From the NCBI GenBank assembly GCA_022448165.1, contig JAKVAS010000015.1, forward strand, positions 1-40,471: a DNA stretch of 40,471 bases, written 5' to 3'. The notes under the pieces were generated by a model. The model was not told where the DNA came from, made no database searches, and saw nothing but the letters and a program-made list of their open reading frames with translations. The DNA comes from Crocinitomicaceae bacterium (GTDB lineage Bacteria > Bacteroidota > Bacteroidia > Flavobacteriales_D > Crocinitomicaceae). Position numbers and translations under genes: made by a program. Shown here one piece after another: positions 36,918-40,471 of the stretch (position 1 is its first letter; every line of letters begins with the position of its first letter).

Positions 36918-38741
36918 ATGAGACTAAAAATAAGCACTCTAATTATGGCTCTCTTTTTGGCAGCGAATTATTCATTTGGGCAAATCTCAGATCTGGATCT
37001 AAGTTCGGTTGGTGCGTTCAAAGCTTGTAAATTTGAACGTGATGAAATGTTTATTCAGATTGAAGGTAGTGATGAATGGCTTCAATTGTTACAAGTTGGC
37101 GATTTCGCAACTGAGGATTTAGTTCGGTACATCAAAGAATTGTATGGAATGAAATGGGAGAGAAGTCTTTCAAGAGACTTTGTTTCGATTATTAATTTCG
37201 TTGGGTTGGAAATAGAATCCCCTGAAATAAATGTTACCGTTAAGGATGCTTCTGGACAAACGCAAAAGCGTTTTCTGCCTTTAAACAAGAGTAATAGGAG
37301 TGACGCAAAAGATTACTACGATGCAACACATCAGGAAAATGTCTCTTCAGATTCTATATCAAAGCGAGAAGCTATTGAGGATATAGATCAGGTATTTCAA
37401 ATATTAAGTACGAAGCATTCATATGCTCAACTTGAAAAGATTAACTATCAAGAAGAATTAGAGAAATTAAAAGATGAACTAGCCGCCAATGTTAGTGTCT
37501 GTTTTTTAACTAACAGGTTGGAGTATATAATTAATCGATTGGGGGATGGACATGCTTCTGTTTCTTCCTCTCAACCATCTCTGAAAAAAACATCCGGAAG
37601 GCTCCCGTTCAGGACGGTATATTCAGATGGGCGGATAGTGTGTTTGCATGGAACTGAAGAGGAACTTCTAAACAAGGAGTATCCATATTTGAAAGAAGTG
37701 AATGAAGTTAGTGTAGATCAGGTATTGCAAACTGCTTTTGAGATGCTGCCAGATGTTTCAGAACAATTCAAGCAGTTTTATGGTGCAAAAATGATCAAAT
37801 ACATAGGGTATATCCTAAGTGAAAATGATATAGAAATTGGATCTATGGTTACTGTGACACTTGAAAATGAGAATGGGAGAACCATTGAATATACTGCTAA
37901 GGTGGATTACGAGATTGAAAAGTCGAATCAAGGAAGGCTTGCAATGCTAAAAATGGTTATGAACGCTTTTGATCATGAGTTAATTGATGATGGCGAAATT
38001 GGGTATATGCGTATTTCAAAAATGTTCTTGTTAGGAGAAGCTAAAGTTCATAAGGCCATGAAAGAATTTAGGAACACAAAAGGGATGATTATCGATATTC
38101 GTGGAAATAGTGGGGGGAACAGACTTCCTTTGATGGCCTTAGCTCCATACTTTATTGATAGTAATTCAAGTCCTGTTGTAGTGAATGTTGCAAAGTTCCG
38201 TACGGATAGTCCTAACGAACTTACTGGCGAATATCTATTTGATCGATATTTATTTACAGAAGATTTTTACTATAAAAGTGATTCTTCCGCCTATAATGCT
38301 ATTCAAGATTACAAAAAAACTTTTTCACCGGAATGGGATGTAGACAGCACTAAGTTTAGTAATTGGCATTATGCAGTGATTTCACCTAAAAAAGATGAGA
38401 ATTACTATTACTACAACAAGCCAGTAATCGTATTAATGGATTCGTACTGTTTTAGCGCTTCGGATATTTTTCTCGCTGGTTTAAAAGAATTTGATAATGT
38501 TACATTGGTAGGTAGTAAAAGTGGAGGTGGCAGTGGCAGGTCTGTAAAATATGAACTTTCGAATTCAAAAATTCATTTAAAACTATCTACAATGGTTTCA
38601 TATCAACCCAATGGTCAGTTGTATGATGGAAATGGCGTGGATCCTGACATAGAAATTAACTCAACCTTGGAATCAACATTGAATAAGGAACTTTTAATCC
38701 AAGAGATGATAAAGCGTATAAATGAGAATGCGGCTAATTAA
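36918..38741 (+). CDS. S41 family (C-terminal processing-like) peptidase, secreted
   Basis: Signal peptide; GYMRISKM, GMIIDIRGNSGGNRLPL, VIVLMDSYCFSASDIFLAGLKEF (Ser region), GNGVDPDIEI. Confidence 0.9.
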   Translation: MRLKISTLIMALFLAANYSFGQISDLDLSSVGAFKACKFERDEMFIQIEGSDEWLQLLQVGDFATEDLVRYIKELYGMKWERSLSRDFVSIINFVGLEIESPEINVTVKDASGQTQKRFLPLNKSNRSDAKDYYDATHQENVSSDSISKREAIEDIDQVFQILSTKHSYAQLEKINYQEELEKLKDELAANVSVCFLTNRLEYIINRLGDGHASVSSSQPSLKKTSGRLPFRTVYSDGRIVCLHGTEEELLNKEYPYLKEVNEVSVDQVLQTAFEMLPDVSEQFKQFYGAKMIKYIGYILSENDIEIGSMVTVTLENENGRTIEYTAKVDYEIEKSNQGRLAMLKMVMNAFDHELIDDGEIGYMRISKMFLLGEAKVHKAMKEFRNTKGMIIDIRGNSGGNRLPLMALAPYFIDSNSSPVVVNVAKFRTDSPNELTGEYLFDRYLFTEDFYYKSDSSAYNAIQDYKKTFSPEWDVDSTKFSNWHYAVISPKKDENYYYYNKPVIVLMDSYCFSASDIFLAGLKEFDNVTLVGSKSGGGSGRSVKYELSNSKIHLKLSTMVSYQPNGQLYDGNGVDPDIEINSTLESTLNKELLIQEMIKRINENAAN

Positions 38742-39119
38742 ACATAAATCTCTGTTAATCTGTTCGGGTGTTGCTTTTTGTCGGTATTTTCGGACATGGT
38801 AAGTTTATGACCGATTTCCAGTTCGAATGATTGATCTTCAATTTGCAGAAGCTCCAGATCAGAGTACATCTATTTTTTTTAGAAAATTCTAGGAGTATTT
38901 ATCTAGACCTTTCGGTATTCCTTCTTATCTAGAATACATTTGAGCCATATCGCGTGGTTTCGTTTTATAGTGATCCGAACATGGTACATTTGGGCTTTAG
39001 TTACTGCTAAGGGGCAAGGCTAGGAAGTTGTATGGATGCTCAACCAAGATTAGTTTTAAAATATAAGAATTAGTTTTTCAAGAAAGATCGCCATCATGAG
39101 CAACAAGCCCGTGCGCTTT

Positions 39120-39731
39120 TTAGCCCTTTTTAGTTGTGTTTCCCTTTTTTAAGGACCGCCATAAATTCATATATATGGTGGCCATCCAGCCGGATCGTAG
39201 TCCTCTCTGAATATTTTCATGTTGCTTTTGAGTAGGTGTGCCTGGTCCACTAAATATATAATTATATTGTGACAACGCATGGCTGTATCCAGCTTCAAAC
39301 CTCAATATTGCATGGTCTATTATCAATGAATATCCTAAGTAAAATTTAAGGTTATTCATGTAGGAACTGTGATACCAGATATAGTCATTAGAGTCGTCAT
39401 CACCTAGTATGTCCGACCCTTCTCCAATATAAGTCCAAGCAGTACCAAGTGAGATAAAGCCTTTTTTGAAATAAAGGAAAGAGGCTTCCGGTCCAGTTGA
39501 TATTACTCCTCCTCCATAGTTAAAAGCTGCAAGCCCTGCTGAAAATTTTAGGCTGATATTTTTTGTGAAATATAAATTGGAAGTTATACCGATATTACCA
39601 AAATGGCTCTTATTGCCTATTCCAAAACCAGAAATAACATCAAATGATTTTATTTCATGCATTCGTTCTTGAGCTCCCAATTGGCAATTGAACATAAAAA
39701 CAGATAGAGTAATAATTAGTACAGTTCTCAT
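39120..39731 (-). CDS. Hypothetical outer-membrane beta-barrel-like protein
   Basis: Signal peptide MRTVLIITLSVFMFNCQLGAQ; beta-rich glycine/aromatic pattern. Confidence 0.65.
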   Translation of the reverse strand: MRTVLIITLSVFMFNCQLGAQERMHEIKSFDVISGFGIGNKSHFGNIGITSNLYFTKNISLKFSAGLAAFNYGGGVISTGPEASFLYFKKGFISLGTAWTYIGEGSDILGDDDSNDYIWYHSSYMNNLKFYLGYSLIIDHAILRFEAGYSHALSQYNYIFSGPGTPTQKQHENIQRGLRSGWMATIYMNLWRSLKKGNTTKKG

Positions 39732-39894
39732 AGTTTTATCATTATCACTAACGTTCTAGTATATGAAAAGTAGCCGAATTTTAGCATCACTTTTTCGTAT
39801 TATTACTGACCTTAAATTTATGAAAATCACTTTGAATTAAGCACTTAAACAGCTATTTTTTATATACGTTTTTGTGTGTAGTACTTTAGAACTT

Positions 39895-40471
39895 CTATTC
39901 TAAATTCCTTCTTACAATTTCTTCTCCAACCACTCCAAAATATTCAGATATTATCTTTTGCCATAATACCATCCCATTTTCAGAGTTCGAAAACAAAACC
40001 AAGCCTCTTTTTGTTTTTGGAAGCATAATTACTATAGCTTTTGTTCCATAATCTCCACCTGTGTGCATAATAGCATATTCGTTATTGGATAAGTTAGGTA
40101 ATAATTGCATTCCTAAATTACGGTCAATTCCCTTTTTTTCATTGACTTGTGGTTTTAAAAAATCTGTATATAAGCTGTCTGACAAATCTGCCCCATTCAT
40201 AATATAAATCAAAAATTTAGAATAGTCATTTGCCGTAGTCAATAAATTTGCTGCAGCATTGGCGTTATAATATTTTTCAAATCGTATTGGTTCTCCATTT
40301 TCATCGTGCTCAACTGCATAATCATTCTCATTTATTTCTGATGTCCAGTAAAAGTGAGTATCATTCATTTCTAATGGTAAGAAAAGAACTTCTGAAGCAA
40401 TTTGTTCAAAAGGTTTTTTAAGCTTGTTTTCTAAAGCTTTCCTTAGGTATTCAAACCCTTCACCCGAATAC
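39895..40471 (-). CDS. Serine hydrolase (beta-lactamase / class C PBP-like), C-terminal part, truncated by window end
   Basis: Frame runs to window end: YSGEGFEYLRKALENKLKKPFEQIASEVLFLPLEMNDTHF...; HTGGDYGTKAIVIMLPKTKRGLVLFSNSENG. Confidence 0.85.
   Translation of the reverse strand, partial: YSGEGFEYLRKALENKLKKPFEQIASEVLFLPLEMNDTHFYWTSEINENDYAVEHDENGEPIRFEKYYNANAAANLLTTANDYSKFLIYIMNGADLSDSLYTDFLKPQVNEKKGIDRNLGMQLLPNLSNNEYAIMHTGGDYGTKAIVIMLPKTKRGLVLFSNSENGMVLWQKIISEYFGVVGEEIVRRNLE

Noticed and set aside
39745-39892. Integron attC-like site
   Set aside because: Core sequences do not fit RYYYAAC / GTTRRRY, and no integrase is visible.

Overview
AT-rich Bacteroidota chromosome segment, probably Flavobacteriales-like judging by TAnnTTTG-type -7 boxes, T9SS C-terminal sorting domains and two-component-regulator propellers. 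About 34 CDS are supported. From left to right: 3' part of metH; a tetR-tolC-MFP-RND efflux operon (- strand) with a palindromic operator; rnhA; a class-I glutamine-amidotransferase-like protein with a degenerate active site; lipoprotein/hypothetical genes; an M24 aminopeptidase and an alpha/beta hydrolase; a LytTR response regulator plus propeller-LytS histidine kinase pair; thiL; a DEAD-box helicase plus rlmF; a nitrosative-stress-like locus (membrane protein, truncated haemoglobin, 2Fe-2S ferredoxin, divergent Ric/YtfE); a TetR-controlled pair made of a styrene-oxide-isomerase-like membrane protein and an FMO-like flavoprotein; a one-piece propeller-TM-LytTR regulator followed by two T9SS-secreted proteins; an outer-membrane barrel protein; an S41 peptidase; and a truncated serine hydrolase. 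The two most interesting candidates are: (1) the TetR / SOI-like / flavoprotein module with a 14-bp-arm inverted repeat (26844-29484); and (2) a 21-bp-period direct repeat (TTCrCAmm), shared with flanking sequence, upstream of both T9SS genes that follow the membrane-anchored LytTR regulator (29634-35443). No tRNA, rRNA, CRISPR array or intact IS element was recognised. All family calls come from reading motifs by eye; no database search was run.
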